Origin: Mesorhizobium sp. YIM 152430
Lineage (GTDB): Bacteria > Pseudomonadota > Alphaproteobacteria > Rhizobiales > Rhizobiaceae
DNA length: 64,000 bases
Assembly (NCBI RefSeq): GCF_029210365.1
Contig: NZ_JARGES010000020.1
Location: 297,442-361,441, forward strand
Reading direction: 5' to 3'
In this document: in pieces, positions 42,415-51,843 of the stretch
Layout of the letters: every line of letters begins with the position of its first letter
Position numbering within the stretch: the first letter of the stretch is position 1
Translations under genes and position numbers: made by a program
The notes under the pieces: model-generated
Database searches by the model: none
Seen by the model: the letters and a program-made list of their open reading frames with translations, nothing else
What the model was told of the DNA's origin: nothing

Positions 42415-43248
42415 CTACCTGTTCTTCAGCACCACGCAAGAACCTCCCGAACCGCGCAGCGCCGAGCAGATTTCGTCCGCCTCGCCGCGCGTCTCCGCGC
42501 CGATCCGCACCGCATAGATGCCGGCCCGCGCACGCGGATTGCGTATTCGGCTGACGACCGGCTCGTGCCCCGACAGGACGCGCGAATGCTGCTGGCGCAG
42601 GCGCTGCCACTGCCGCATCGCCACGTCACGGCGGAAATTGCCGGCGACCTGGATGCCCCAGGGCAGAACCGGCACCGTCGCCATGGCGATCATCGACGCA
42701 CCGGACACGGGCAGTTCCCGGCACGCATCGCCGAACGGCTTCTTGTCGTCGAGCGGCTGCACCTCGACCGCCTTCCTGACGCCGATGAAGGCGTCGGCCG
42801 GCGCACCCATGATGTCGAGCACGTAGTTTTCGGTCTCCAGCGGCAGGAAGCCGCCGGAGGCGAGCCAGCGCGACACGCGTCCCTCGCCCGAATTGTAGGC
42901 CGCCGCCGCAAGCCCGAGATTGCCGTATTTCCGGGTCAGTTCGGCGAGATAGTCGGCCGAGGCCGCGAGCGCCTGGTGAAGGTCGAAACTGTCGGTCAGC
43001 CCCCGCAGCGCCGCCGTCCCCGGCATGAACTGGGCGATTCCCTCCGCCCCGACCGGGCTCACCGCACTCGGGTTGAACCGGCTTTCCTTCCAGATCAGCC
43101 GCGCGAAATATTGTTCCGGCAGGTCGTTCCTGCCGGCATGTTCCTCGATAAGGTCGCAGACGAGCCCGATCGTCGGCGCGGCCTTTTCGGCGGCGTGCGC
43201 AGGCGACAGGCTGAGCACGAGGGCTGCAAGGAGCGCCCGCGCCCGCAT
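42415..43248 (-). CDS. lytic murein transglycosylase with SPOR-like C-terminus
   Basis: 277 residues from ATG 43248. Signal peptide 1-20 (ending AHAA). The SLT/goose-lysozyme fold has catalytic Glu55 in LIWKESRFNPSAVSPVGAEG, then GIAQFMPGTAALRG and AAAAYNSGEGRVSRWL. A C-terminal segment (about 235-277, AGIYAVRIGAETRGEADEIC) resembles a SPOR-type septal peptidoglycan-binding unit. It cleaves glycan strands to 1,6-anhydro ends in the periplasm. The start is 2 bp after the ispG stop, so the two are co-transcribed. Confidence 0.88.
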   Translation of the reverse strand: MRARALLAALVLSLSPAHAAEKAAPTIGLVCDLIEEHAGRNDLPEQYFARLIWKESRFNPSAVSPVGAEGIAQFMPGTAALRGLTDSFDLHQALAASADYLAELTRKYGNLGLAAAAYNSGEGRVSRWLASGGFLPLETENYVLDIMGAPADAFIGVRKAVEVQPLDDKKPFGDACRELPVSGASMIAMATVPVLPWGIQVAGNFRRDVAMRQWQRLRQQHSRVLSGHEPVVSRIRNPRARAGIYAVRIGAETRGEADEICSALRGSGGSCVVLKNR

Positions 43249-43250
43249 GA

Positions 43251-44504
43251 TCAGGCGCCCGCGCCGCGCCCGAAGCGCTTTTCGATGTAGTCCGCGACCA
43301 TGACCTGGAAATCGGCCGCGATCGCCGGTCCGCGCAATGTCGCCGCCTTGGCGCCGTCGATGAAGACGGGCGCGGCCGGCGTCTCGCCGGTTCCAGGCAG
43401 CGAAATGCCGATGTCGGCGTGCTTGCTCTCTCCCGGCCCGTTGACGATGCAGCCCATCACGGCGACCTTGAGGTTCTCGACGCCGGGATATTTTTCGCGC
43501 CAGAGCGGCATGTTGCGGCGAAGGTCGCCCTCTATGGTTTGCGCGAGTTCCTGGAAGACGGTCGACGTCGTGCGCCCGCATCCCGGACACGCCGCGACCA
43601 CGGGCAGAAACTGGCGAAAGCCCATCGTCTGCAACAATTCCTGCGCCACCTGCACCTCGCGGGTGCGGTCGCCGCCGGGTTCGGGCGTGAGCGAGATGCG
43701 GATCGTGTCGCCGATCCCCTGCTGCAAGAGAATGCCCATCGCGGCCGACGAGGCGACGATGCCCTTGGTGCCCATGCCCGCCTCGGTCAATCCGAGATGC
43801 AGCGCATGGTTCGAGCGCTTCGCCAGTTCGACATAGACCGCGATCAGATCCTGCACCTGACTGACTTTGGCCGACAGGATGATCCGTTCCCGCGCGAGCC
43901 CGATCTCCTCAGCGAGTTCCGCCGACAGGATCGCGGACTGCACGATCGCCTCACGCGTCACCTCCTGCGCGGTCATCGGAAAGCCCTTGGCCTGATTGTC
44001 GTCCATCAGGCGGGTCAGCAATTCCTGGTCGAGCGAGCCCCAGTTGACGCCGATGCGCACCGGCTTGTCGTGCCGGATCGCCGTCTCGACGATGGCGGCG
44101 AACTGCTTGTCCTTCTTGTCCTTGAAGCCGACATTGCCCGGATTGATCCGGTATTTGGCCAATGCCTCGGCGCAGGCCGGATGGTCGGCGAGAAGCTTGT
44201 GGCCGATATAATGGAAGTCGCCGACCAGCGGCACGTCGAGGCCAAGCCGCTCCAGCCGCTCGCGGATCTTCGGCACGGCGGCTGCGCTCTCGTCGCGGTC
44301 GACCGTGATGCGCACGATTTCGGAGCCGGCGCGGTTGAGCGCCGCGACCTGCGCGACGGTCGCGTCGATGTCGGCCGTGTCCGTGTTGGTCATCGACTGG
44401 ACGACGACCGGCGCCGCGCCACCGACGCAAACGGCGCCGACCGGAACCGGAACCGAGAGCCGGCGCGTCAGCGGACGGTCGAGAAACTGCACATGCGGGT
44501 TCAC
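43251..44504 (-). CDS. ispG: 4-hydroxy-3-methylbut-2-enyl diphosphate synthase (flavodoxin) IspG
   Basis: 417 residues if GTG 44504 is the start, chosen because GAGGCAGG stands upstream; an ATG at 44561 would add 19 residues without a ribosome site. The [4Fe-4S] ligands are Cys306, Cys309 (CPGCGRTTS) and Cys352 (GCIVNGPGE) with the catalytic Glu359. The enzyme makes HMBPP, the penultimate MEP-pathway step, feeding the prenyl synthase encoded nearby. Transcribed with the downstream lytic transglycosylase. Confidence 0.94.
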   Translation of the reverse strand: MNPHVQFLDRPLTRRLSVPVPVGAVCVGGAAPVVVQSMTNTDTADIDATVAQVAALNRAGSEIVRITVDRDESAAAVPKIRERLERLGLDVPLVGDFHYIGHKLLADHPACAEALAKYRINPGNVGFKDKKDKQFAAIVETAIRHDKPVRIGVNWGSLDQELLTRLMDDNQAKGFPMTAQEVTREAIVQSAILSAELAEEIGLARERIILSAKVSQVQDLIAVYVELAKRSNHALHLGLTEAGMGTKGIVASSAAMGILLQQGIGDTIRISLTPEPGGDRTREVQVAQELLQTMGFRQFLPVVAACPGCGRTTSTVFQELAQTIEGDLRRNMPLWREKYPGVENLKVAVMGCIVNGPGESKHADIGISLPGTGETPAAPVFIDGAKAATLRGPAIAADFQVMVADYIEKRFGRGAGA

Positions 44505-44651
44505 TGGTCGGGCCTGCCTCGTTTCGCGCCGCTCTTGGTCCTCTGGAAGTAAACCCGGCATCGGGCCGGGGCAAGGCACGGCGGTTGGATTTTGTGCTGC
44601 ACCGCAATATATGGGTGTCTGGCAACAACTGCAAAACGGGATGAAGACGCT

Positions 44652-45428
44652 ATGACGAGAACGGCAATCGTGACGGGCTCGACCTCGGGCATCGGCCTTG
44701 CCATCGCCCGCAGGCTGGCGGCCAATGGCTTCAACATCGTCTTGAATTCCTATACCGATGCGGCGGAGGACCGCGCGCTCGCCGAAAGCCTCGCCGCCGA
44801 GTTCGGCGTGAAGACGCTCTATGTCTCCGCCGACATGTCGAGCGGGCAAGCCGCGCGGCAACTCGTCGCAACGGCGGCCGAAAAGTTCGGCGCCGTCCAT
44901 GTCCTTGTCAACAATGCCGGCATCCAGCACGTCGCGCCGATCGAAAGCTTTCCGGTCGAACAATGGGACCGCATCATCGCGATCAACCTGACCTCGGCCT
45001 TCCACACGACGGCCGTCGCGCTGCCGCTCATGCGCGAGGCCGGCTTCGGGCGCATCGTCAACATCGCCTCGGCGCACGGCCTGCGCGCCTCGCCCAACAA
45101 ATCGGCCTATGTCGCCGCAAAGCACGGCATCGTCGGCCTGTCGAAGACGACGGCGCTGGAAACCGGCGGACAGGGCATCACCTGCAATGCCGTCTGTCCC
45201 GGCTTCGTCCTGACGCCCCTGGTCGAAAAGCAGATCGAGGACCTGATGGCCGAAAAAAGCCTCGACCGCGAGACGGTCGTCGCCGAACACGTCCTGCGCA
45301 AGCAGCCGTCGCGGGAGTTCGCCACGGTCGAGCAGATCGCCGGCACGGTGGCGTTCCTGTGCTCCGACGACGCCGCGCAGATCACCGGCACGACCATCTC
45401 GGTCGATGGCGGCTGGACCGCGCAATGA
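44652..45428 (+). CDS. bdhA: 3-hydroxybutyrate dehydrogenase (SDR family)
   Basis: 258 residues from ATG 44652. Cofactor motif TGSTSGIG (8-15), NNAG (87-90), and the catalytic set Asn112, Ser140, Tyr153 and Lys157 (SAYVAAKHG). The C-terminal [14 protein letters not shown] matches BdhA closely. It oxidises 3-hydroxybutyrate to acetoacetate with NAD in the use of polyhydroxybutyrate. The stop overlaps the patatin start by 4 bp (ATGA). Confidence 0.92.
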   Translation: MTRTAIVTGSTSGIGLAIARRLAANGFNIVLNSYTDAAEDRALAESLAAEFGVKTLYVSADMSSGQAARQLVATAAEKFGAVHVLVNNAGIQHVAPIESFPVEQWDRIIAINLTSAFHTTAVALPLMREAGFGRIVNIASAHGLRASPNKSAYVAAKHGIVGLSKTTALETGGQGITCNAVCPGFVLTPLVEKQIEDLMAEKSLDRETVVAEHVLRKQPSREFATVEQIAGTVAFLCSDDAAQITGTTISVDGGWTAQ

Positions 45429-46522
45429 CGTCCAGGCCCATCAACATCGCCCTTCAGGGCGGCGGGTCGCACGGAGCGTTCACCTGGGGCGTTCTGGACC
45501 GGCTGCTCGAAGACGGCCGGCTCGACATCGCCGCCGTTTCAGGCACCAGCGCCGGCGCGATGAATGCGGTCGCCCTGGCCGATGGCTGGTCGCGCGGCAA
45601 GGCCGAGGGCGCGCGCGAAAGCCTTTCCCGTTTTTGGGCGGCAGTGGCGCGCAAGGGCCGGTTCTCGCCCGTCCAGCGTGCGCCGTGGGACGTGTTCTGG
45701 GGCAACTGGAAGATCGAGAACACGCCGGGCTATCTGTTCTTCGATGCCTTCACGCGCATGGTCTCGCCCTATGTCGCCAACCCCCTCAATCTCAATCCGC
45801 TGCGCGACGTGGTCGAGCACGAGATCGATTTCGACCGCGTGCGCCATTCGTCGGGGCCGAAGCTCTTCATCTCCGCGACCAACGTCCTGTCCGGCCAGTT
45901 GCGGGTGTTCGAGACGGGTCAGATCACGCCCGACGTGGTGATGGCATCGGCCTGCCTGCCGCACATCTTCCAGGCGGTCGAGATCGATGGCGAGCCCTAT
46001 TGGGACGGCGGCTATGGCGGAAATCCGGCGCTCTACCCCTTCTTCACGGCATCGAAGACGGACGATGTCCTCCTCGTCCAGATCAATCCCGTCGCCCGCG
46101 ACCAGGTGCCGACCACTTCGCGCGAAATCCAGAACCGGATCGACGAGATCACGTTCAATGCCGCGCTCCTGCGCGAATTTCGCGCCATCGCCTTCGTCAA
46201 GGAGCTGATCGCGGCCGGCAAGCTCGACAGCGGCCAGTATCGCGACATCCGGATGCACCGGATCGACGCCGACGAAGCGTTCAAGGATCTGTCCGCCTCC
46301 TCCAAGATCAATGCCGAATGGGCGTTCCTGGAATATCTGCGCGACCTCGGCCGCTCGGCCGCCGAGGACTGGCTGGCGGATCACTTCGACGCCGTCGGCA
46401 AGACCGCCACGCTCGACCTCTCCGACATGCTGGCTCCCGGCATGAAGCCGAGGCGCACGATCGGCCGGCGCGTGCAGGAATTCATGTCGACGCGCAAGAA
46501 GCCCGCCGAAGCGACAGGTTGA
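45425..46522 (+). CDS. patatin-like phospholipase/esterase
   Basis: 365 residues. Oxyanion motif [16 protein letters not shown] (10-25), nucleophile Ser42 in GTSAG, and the dyad Asp in PYWDGGYGG (about 200). Patatins hydrolyse acyl esters. Translational coupling to 3-hydroxybutyrate dehydrogenase suggests a role in releasing hydroxybutyrate or lipid-linked storage material; this is inference, since no PHB-depolymerase motif beyond the general Ser-Asp dyad is visible. No signal peptide, so probably cytoplasmic. Confidence 0.9.
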   Translation: MTSRPINIALQGGGSHGAFTWGVLDRLLEDGRLDIAAVSGTSAGAMNAVALADGWSRGKAEGARESLSRFWAAVARKGRFSPVQRAPWDVFWGNWKIENTPGYLFFDAFTRMVSPYVANPLNLNPLRDVVEHEIDFDRVRHSSGPKLFISATNVLSGQLRVFETGQITPDVVMASACLPHIFQAVEIDGEPYWDGGYGGNPALYPFFTASKTDDVLLVQINPVARDQVPTTSREIQNRIDEITFNAALLREFRAIAFVKELIAAGKLDSGQYRDIRMHRIDADEAFKDLSASSKINAEWAFLEYLRDLGRSAAEDWLADHFDAVGKTATLDLSDMLAPGMKPRRTIGRRVQEFMSTRKKPAEATG

Positions 46523-46528
46523 ACCGGG

Positions 46529-47113
46529 CTACCGTCCCATCGCGGCCAGAAGCACCGCGATATATCCGTCCTTGAGACGCATCTGTTCGCCGGCCGGCGG
46601 CATACGAAGCTTCATCCCGTCCAGCGCGTCGAGCAGCATGTCGGCATAAAGGCGCGGCGGCAGCGGCGTCGGGCCGCTGGCCGCGATGGCGGTCTCGACG
46701 AGTTCGATCATCCGGCCCCGCCCGGTGGCGACGATCTCGGCGGCAAGGCTGGTCTTCATGTCGAGGATTTCCGCGCCATGCGGCGACGCCTCGACCTCGC
46801 CGACGAGATCCATCACGCAGTTCAGCGCACGGGTGAGCTTTCGTTCCAGATCGCCCGGTCCGGCAAAGACCGTTTCCGCGTTCGACACCGCATATTGCAT
46901 GAAGGTGGTCGCCAGCGCGCGATAGATGTCTGTCTTGTTGCGGAATTGCAGATAGAGCGCCGGGCGCGAAATCTCCGCCGCCTTGGCGATGTCGTCCATC
47001 GTCGTGCGCTGGTAGCCATAGGCCAGGAAGCAGCCCATCGCCCCGTCGAGAATGCGCGCGCGGCGCTCGTCCCCGCAATTGGCGAACAGCATGTCGGAGA
47101 GAGACTGTGTCAT
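46529..47113 (-). CDS. TetR-family transcriptional repressor
   Basis: 194 residues from ATG 47113, with a GAGG ribosome site. The N-terminal helix-turn-helix spans about 18-65 ([20 protein letters not shown], then [23 protein letters not shown]). The C-terminal ligand domain has no recognisable specificity. It is divergent from the molybdenum hydroxylase operon and shares with it a 27-bp palindrome, so it most likely represses both. Confidence 0.92.
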   Translation of the reverse strand: MTQSLSDMLFANCGDERRARILDGAMGCFLAYGYQRTTMDDIAKAAEISRPALYLQFRNKTDIYRALATTFMQYAVSNAETVFAGPGDLERKLTRALNCVMDLVGEVEASPHGAEILDMKTSLAAEIVATGRGRMIELVETAIAASGPTPLPPRLYADMLLDALDGMKLRMPPAGEQMRLKDGYIAVLLAAMGR

Positions 47114-47122
47114 CCTGTCCTC

Positions 47123-47149
47123 ATTGACAAAATAACATATTTTGTCAAT
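47123..47149. promoter_or_regulatory. 27-bp perfect palindrome, probable TetR operator
   Basis: ATTGACAAAATA and TATTTTGTCAAT are exact 12-bp inverted repeats around ACA, placed 10 nt before the tetR start. Each arm contains a perfect -35 hexamer TTGACA, one reading toward tetR and one toward the iorA-like gene, so a bound repressor would block both directions. Confidence 0.85.
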
Positions 47150-47194
47150 ATGTTCTCGATCTACGGCGCTAAACCATACCTGAAAGCTCACGAG

Positions 47195-47653
47195 ATGCGG
47201 CTGACCGTCAACGGAAAAGCGATACGGATCGACGCGGAGCCTGAGATGCCGCTTCTGTGGGCGCTGCGCGATCTGGCCGGCATAAAGGGCCCGAAATTCG
47301 GCTGCGGCATTGCCGCCTGCGGTGCCTGCACGGTGCTGGTCGACGGTGCGGCGGTCCGCTCCTGCGTCCTGCCGGTCGGCCAGGTCGATGGCGAAGTCAC
47401 GACCATCGAGGGCATCGGCTCGTCCGAGGCGCTGCATCCCGTCCAGCAGGCGTGGATCGACGAACAGGTCGCCCAGTGCGGCTATTGCCAGGCAGGCCAG
47501 ATCATGAGCGCGGTGGCGCTGCTGAACGAAATCCCCGCTCCGAGCGACGAAGAGATCGACCGGGCGATGGGCGGCAATCTGTGCCGCTGCGCCACCTACC
47601 CGCGCATTCGCGCCGCGATCAAGCGCGCGTCCGACACCTCGGCGGAAACCTGA
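47195..47653 (+). CDS. (2Fe-2S) ferredoxin-type subunit of molybdenum hydroxylase (IorA-like)
   Basis: 152 residues from ATG 47195; an in-frame ATG at 47150 abuts the palindrome and has no ribosome site. The plant-type [2Fe-2S] cluster ligands are Cys37, Cys42, Cys45 and Cys57 ([15 protein letters not shown]). The second cluster is bound by CGYCQAGQ and [11 protein letters not shown]. These small subunits pass electrons from the molybdopterin subunit to an acceptor. It is followed after 3 bp by the large subunit. Confidence 0.92.
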   Translation: MRLTVNGKAIRIDAEPEMPLLWALRDLAGIKGPKFGCGIAACGACTVLVDGAAVRSCVLPVGQVDGEVTTIEGIGSSEALHPVQQAWIDEQVAQCGYCQAGQIMSAVALLNEIPAPSDEEIDRAMGGNLCRCATYPRIRAAIKRASDTSAET

Positions 47654-47656
47654 GCC

Positions 47657-49933
47657 ATGTCGCGCGCCGGACGGATCACCAGACGCGTCTTTCTCGGCAC
47701 GGCCGGCGCTGCCGCTGCCGGGCTCGCGGTCGGCTACTATTTCTACCGGCGCCCCTTTCCCAACCCGCTGGAGGCGCGCGCAGCCGATGGCGAGGCGGTG
47801 TTCAGCCCCTTCGTCAAGATCGCGGCAGACGGGCCGATCACGATCATCGTCCCACGCGCCGAAATGGGCCAGGGCGTGACGACCACGCTGGCCGCCCTCG
47901 TCGCCGAGGAGCTTGACGTGCGGCTCGACCAGATCGCCGTCGAGCACGGACCGGCCGCCTCCGCCTATGCGAATATCGGCATGTTGCAGGACGCCGTCCC
48001 GTTTCCCCGCTTCGACGATTCGGCAATGGTCGAAATGCTGCGGTCCGGCATGGGTATCGTCGGCAAGTTCCTGGCCATTCAGGGCACGGGCGGCTCGTCC
48101 TCCGCGATCGACGCATTCGAGCGGATGCGCCATGCCGGCGCGCTCGCCCGCGAGGCGCTGAAAGCCGAGGCCGCGCGCCGCTGGAACGTCGAGGCGTCGG
48201 GCCTGACCACCGCAAGCGCGGCCGTCACGAACCCGGCCACCGGCGAAGAACTCTCCTATGCCGAACTCGCGGTCGACGCCGCGTCGGTCGCCTATTCGGG
48301 AGAGCCCGGCCTGCGCCCCGCGTCCGAATGGAAGCTTCTCGGCCGCGCGCAGCCCCGCCTCGACATTGAGGCCAAGTCGACCGGCGCGCCGATCTTCGGC
48401 ATCGATGTCGACTTGCCCGACATGGTCTACGGCACGGTGCGCATGAACCCCGCCCTTGGCGGCAGGATGCGCGGCTTCGACGCGGCTGCGGCCGAAGCGA
48501 TGCCCGGCGTCCTGAAAATCGTCGAGATCGATACCCATCTCGGCCACGGCGTCGGCATCATCGCGCGCTCGACCTGGCACGCGTTTCGTGCGGCCGAAGC
48601 CGTCGCGATCGAATGGGAAGAGGCGCCCGCCGCTCTCGACGACGCCGCTGTCTGGGAGCGGCTCGAACAAGCCGTTTCCGGCAATGACGGCTCGACCTTC
48701 CGCGACGACGGCGACGTCGACACGGCCTTTGCCGACGCGCCGCGCGAGCGGATCGTCGAGGCAGAATACCGTGTTCCGTTCCTCGCCCATGCGACGCTGG
48801 AGCCGATGAACGCCACTGCCCGGTTTCGCGACGGCAATCTCCATGTCTGGGCGCCCAATCAGGCCCCGACGCTCCTGCGCATGGCCTGCGCGCGGGAAGC
48901 CGGCATCGATCAGGACCGCTGCACCATCCATACGACGAGCCTGGGCGGCGGTTTCGGCCGACGGCTTGAGACCGACTATGCCGTCTATGCGACGCGGCTC
49001 GCGATGGAAGCGGGCGGACGCCCGGTCAAGGTGACGTGGACGCGCGAGGAAGACACGACGCACGACACCTACCGGCCCGCCGCGATCGGGCGCTTTAAGG
49101 CGCGGCTCGGCGCGGACGGCCTGCCGCAGGCGCTCGACATGAAGATCGCCTCGCCGTCGATCATCGCCTCGATGCTGCCGCGCCTTTATCCCAGCCTGTC
49201 GGCGATGGGCGCCGATGCCGCGATCGTCGACGGCTCCTACAACCAGCCCTATACGATCCCCGATTACCGCGTTGCCGGCATCAAGGCCGATATCGGCCTG
49301 CCGCTTGGCTTCTGGCGTTCGGTCGGAAATTCCTACAACGGCTTTTTCCATGAAGCCTTCATGGACGAGGTCGCAACCGCCGGCGGCGTCGATCCGGTCG
49401 AGTTGCGCCGGCGGCTGATGGCGAACTATCCCACTGCGCTCGGCGTGGTCGAAAAGGTCGCGGAAATGGCGGACTGGTCGGGTGAAACCGCTCCGAACCG
49501 CGCCAAGGGCTTCGCTTTTGCGACCAGTTTCGGCTCGTGGGTCGCCGAAATCGTCGAGGTTTCGGAGGATTCGGGCCGGATTCGCGTCGAAAATATCTGG
49601 GTCGCGGCCGATGTCGGCACCGCGCTCGATCCGGGAATCGTCGAGGCGCAACTGATGTCGGGTGCCCTGTTCGGCCTGTCGGCGGCGATGTTCGAGGAGA
49701 TCAATTTCGACGCCGGGCGGGCGGTGCAGACGAATTTCCACGACTACGAGCCACTGCGCATCCACCAGTCGCCGAAGGTCGAGATCGCGATCCTCCAGGC
49801 CGCCGCGAAGATGGGCGGCGTCGGCGAGGTCGGCACGCCGCCGGCAGCCCCGGCTTTGGCCAACGCCATATTCGCGCTGACGGGCGAGCGCATCCGCCGC
49901 CTGCCGCTCGCGCGCGAGGTCGTCTTCGCATGA
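47657..49933 (+). CDS. molybdopterin-binding aldehyde oxidase/isoquinoline oxidoreductase-type large subunit
   Basis: 758 residues. The N-terminus has a twin-arginine motif TRRVFLG followed by a hydrophobic stretch, so the folded cofactor enzyme is exported and probably membrane-tethered on the periplasmic side. Family blocks include PRAEMGQGVTTTLAAL and IHTTSLGGGFGRRLETDYA, and the C-terminal KMGGVGEVGTPPAAPALANA carries the conserved active-site Glu region. It resembles the beta subunit of isoquinoline 1-oxidoreductase; the real substrate (aldehyde or N-heterocycle) is unknown. Linked on both sides by tight spacing to the 2Fe-2S subunit and a cytochrome. Confidence 0.9.
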   Translation: MSRAGRITRRVFLGTAGAAAAGLAVGYYFYRRPFPNPLEARAADGEAVFSPFVKIAADGPITIIVPRAEMGQGVTTTLAALVAEELDVRLDQIAVEHGPAASAYANIGMLQDAVPFPRFDDSAMVEMLRSGMGIVGKFLAIQGTGGSSSAIDAFERMRHAGALAREALKAEAARRWNVEASGLTTASAAVTNPATGEELSYAELAVDAASVAYSGEPGLRPASEWKLLGRAQPRLDIEAKSTGAPIFGIDVDLPDMVYGTVRMNPALGGRMRGFDAAAAEAMPGVLKIVEIDTHLGHGVGIIARSTWHAFRAAEAVAIEWEEAPAALDDAAVWERLEQAVSGNDGSTFRDDGDVDTAFADAPRERIVEAEYRVPFLAHATLEPMNATARFRDGNLHVWAPNQAPTLLRMACAREAGIDQDRCTIHTTSLGGGFGRRLETDYAVYATRLAMEAGGRPVKVTWTREEDTTHDTYRPAAIGRFKARLGADGLPQALDMKIASPSIIASMLPRLYPSLSAMGADAAIVDGSYNQPYTIPDYRVAGIKADIGLPLGFWRSVGNSYNGFFHEAFMDEVATAGGVDPVELRRRLMANYPTALGVVEKVAEMADWSGETAPNRAKGFAFATSFGSWVAEIVEVSEDSGRIRVENIWVAADVGTALDPGIVEAQLMSGALFGLSAAMFEEINFDAGRAVQTNFHDYEPLRIHQSPKVEIAILQAAAKMGGVGEVGTPPAAPALANAIFALTGERIRRLPLAREVVFA

Positions 49934-50487
49934 AGCGGTTGATCCTTCTTCTCTTTGTGGCAGTGCCGCTGCCCGCCCTCGCACAGGATGCGGGGCTGGC
50001 CGAATGGCAGAAGATCTTCGAGGTCTTTTCCCATCCGCGCTGCGCCAACTGCCATACGCAGGACGACCATCCGCGCTGGTCGGGCGCTCATTATGGCGGG
50101 GCGCGCATCCACCCCTTCAATGTGCGGCGCGGCCCCGATGGCTTCGGCAATACCGGCCTCACCTGCCAGACCTGCCATCAGGAGACCAACGCCGAAATCC
50201 TGCATGGCCCGCCCGGCGCGCCTGAATGGCATCTGGCGCCGGCCGAGATGGTTTGGTTCGAAAAGAGCTCGGCCGAAATCTGCGCCCAGATCAAGGACCC
50301 GGCCCGCAATGGCGGCATGAATCTGGAAGAGGTCGCCGTCCATGTCCGCGACGATGCGCTGGTCGCATGGGGCTGGGCGCCCGGCCCCGGCCGCGAGCCG
50401 GCTCCCGGCTCGGCACAGGAAACCTTTGCGGCGCTGGAACGCTGGGCCGGGCTCGGCGCGCCATGCCCGCAAGACGCCGATGAATGA
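49930..50487 (+). CDS. exported diheme cytochrome c, partner of the molybdenum hydroxylase
   Basis: 185 residues, with the ATG overlapping the large-subunit stop (ATGA). Signal peptide 1-19 (ending PALA). Two heme-attachment motifs are present, CANCH (38-42) and CQTCH (79-83). It probably takes electrons from the exported hydroxylase and hands them to the respiratory chain. Small proteins of this kind are often annotated only as 'isoquinoline 1-oxidoreductase subunit'. Confidence 0.85.
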   Translation: MKRLILLLFVAVPLPALAQDAGLAEWQKIFEVFSHPRCANCHTQDDHPRWSGAHYGGARIHPFNVRRGPDGFGNTGLTCQTCHQETNAEILHGPPGAPEWHLAPAEMVWFEKSSAEICAQIKDPARNGGMNLEEVAVHVRDDALVAWGWAPGPGREPAPGSAQETFAALERWAGLGAPCPQDADE

Positions 50488-50669
50488 ACTGGCCACGGAT
50501 TGGCAGGAGTGATGGATCGATGAAGAAATATGACTGTTTGCGCCAACCGCGATGATGTAGAAGCCCGCGTGGTTTCGAACCGTTTGAAGACGGGACCGGG
50601 CATCCCCAATTGAAGCAGGGATGTGAGGCGCGAAGGCGCCGGCGGGTCCCGAAACCGGATTAACCGACA

Positions 50670-51806
50670 ATGTCGAAGTTCAAGTTTCACAAGTTCGCGG
50701 CCATCGCCGTGTTTGTCGCCACGGCTGCGTGGGTCGCCACGGGCGAGTTCTCGTCGGTCGGCTCCGCGCAGGATGAGCCAAATGCCGAGAGGACCGAGGC
50801 GCCCAAGGTCGAGGCCAGGCGCCACACGGTCGCCGTCGTGCGCCCGCCACGCATCGAGCATTCCCGCGCCATTCGCATGTCCGGTCTGACGGAGGCCGAT
50901 AAGCGCTCGGTCCTCGCGGCCCGCTCGGCCGGCATCATCGCCGAACTGCCGATCTCCAAGGGCCAGTCGGTCGAGGCTGGCGACCTGATCCTGCGGCTCG
51001 ACGCCGAGGGCAAGGAGGCTGCCGTCGAGACGGCGCGGCAATTGCTCGTCCAGCGCGAGGCCGAAGCCGAGGCCGCCGAGCGCCTCGTCCAGTCCGGCTC
51101 GCTGCCGCGGCTCCAGGCCGACAATGCGCGTTCGGCGCTCGCCGCCGCACGCTCGCAACTTGAGGAAGCGCAGGCCGAACTCACCCGCAACGAGGTCCGC
51201 GCCCCCTTTTCCGGCCTGATCGACCGCATCAATGTCGAGATCGGCGGTTCCGTCATGCAGGGCACCGAGATCGCCACCATCCTGGCGCTCGACCCGATCA
51301 TCGCCACCGGCGAGGTCGGCGAGCGCGACCTGGGCTATGTGACGCGCGGCGACCGCGCCGATGTACGCCTCGTCAATGGCGAAATCGTCGAGGGCGAGAT
51401 CCGCTACATCTCGCGCGATGCGTCGAGCCAGACCCGCACCTTCCAGGTGGAGGTCGCGATCGACAATGAAGGCAACGAAATCCCGGCCGGCATGACGACG
51501 GAGATGACGCTGCGCGCCAAAGCCGTCGAATCGGTCCGCCTGCCGCGTTCGGTGGTGACCCTGAGCGGCGCCGGCGACCTCGGCATCCGCGTCGTCGACC
51601 GCCAGGACAAGGTGGCCTTCTATCCGATCGACCTCGTCGACGACACGCCCGAGGGCCTGATTCTCGCCGGCATACCGGCCGACGCCCGGATCATCGTCTC
51701 GGGCCAGGATCTGGTCGCCGAGGGCGATACGGTCAACGCCGTCGAGGCCGACGAGGAAACGATCCGCAGCCTGACGGGCGAAGTGGCCCGGATCGGCCTC
51801 GACTAA
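50670..51806 (+). CDS. RND efflux periplasmic adaptor (membrane fusion protein)
   Basis: 378 residues. An N-terminal membrane anchor/signal (about 9-26) precedes the barrel-sandwich hybrid halves (AARSAGIIAELPISKGQSVEAGD and VRAPFSGLIDRINVEIGGSV), an alpha-hairpin with coiled-coil character between them, and a beta-barrel region. It bridges the inner-membrane pump to an outer-membrane channel. The pump gene follows after 37 bp; no TolC-type gene is adjacent. The 182 bp before it contain no gene and should hold the promoter. Confidence 0.9.
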   Translation: MSKFKFHKFAAIAVFVATAAWVATGEFSSVGSAQDEPNAERTEAPKVEARRHTVAVVRPPRIEHSRAIRMSGLTEADKRSVLAARSAGIIAELPISKGQSVEAGDLILRLDAEGKEAAVETARQLLVQREAEAEAAERLVQSGSLPRLQADNARSALAAARSQLEEAQAELTRNEVRAPFSGLIDRINVEIGGSVMQGTEIATILALDPIIATGEVGERDLGYVTRGDRADVRLVNGEIVEGEIRYISRDASSQTRTFQVEVAIDNEGNEIPAGMTTEMTLRAKAVESVRLPRSVVTLSGAGDLGIRVVDRQDKVAFYPIDLVDDTPEGLILAGIPADARIIVSGQDLVAEGDTVNAVEADEETIRSLTGEVARIGLD

Positions 51807-51843
51807 TCCGATTGCGCGCGCCGCGCGCCTGGGACGATCCGCG

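Noticed and set aside
46529..49984. A 1151-codon open frame on the minus strand antisense to the molybdenum hydroxylase, running into tetR
   Set aside because: Only its last 195 codons (tetR) look like protein. The rest is Arg/Asp/Gly/Ala-rich mirror sequence of a strongly conserved plus-strand gene, an effect of high GC.
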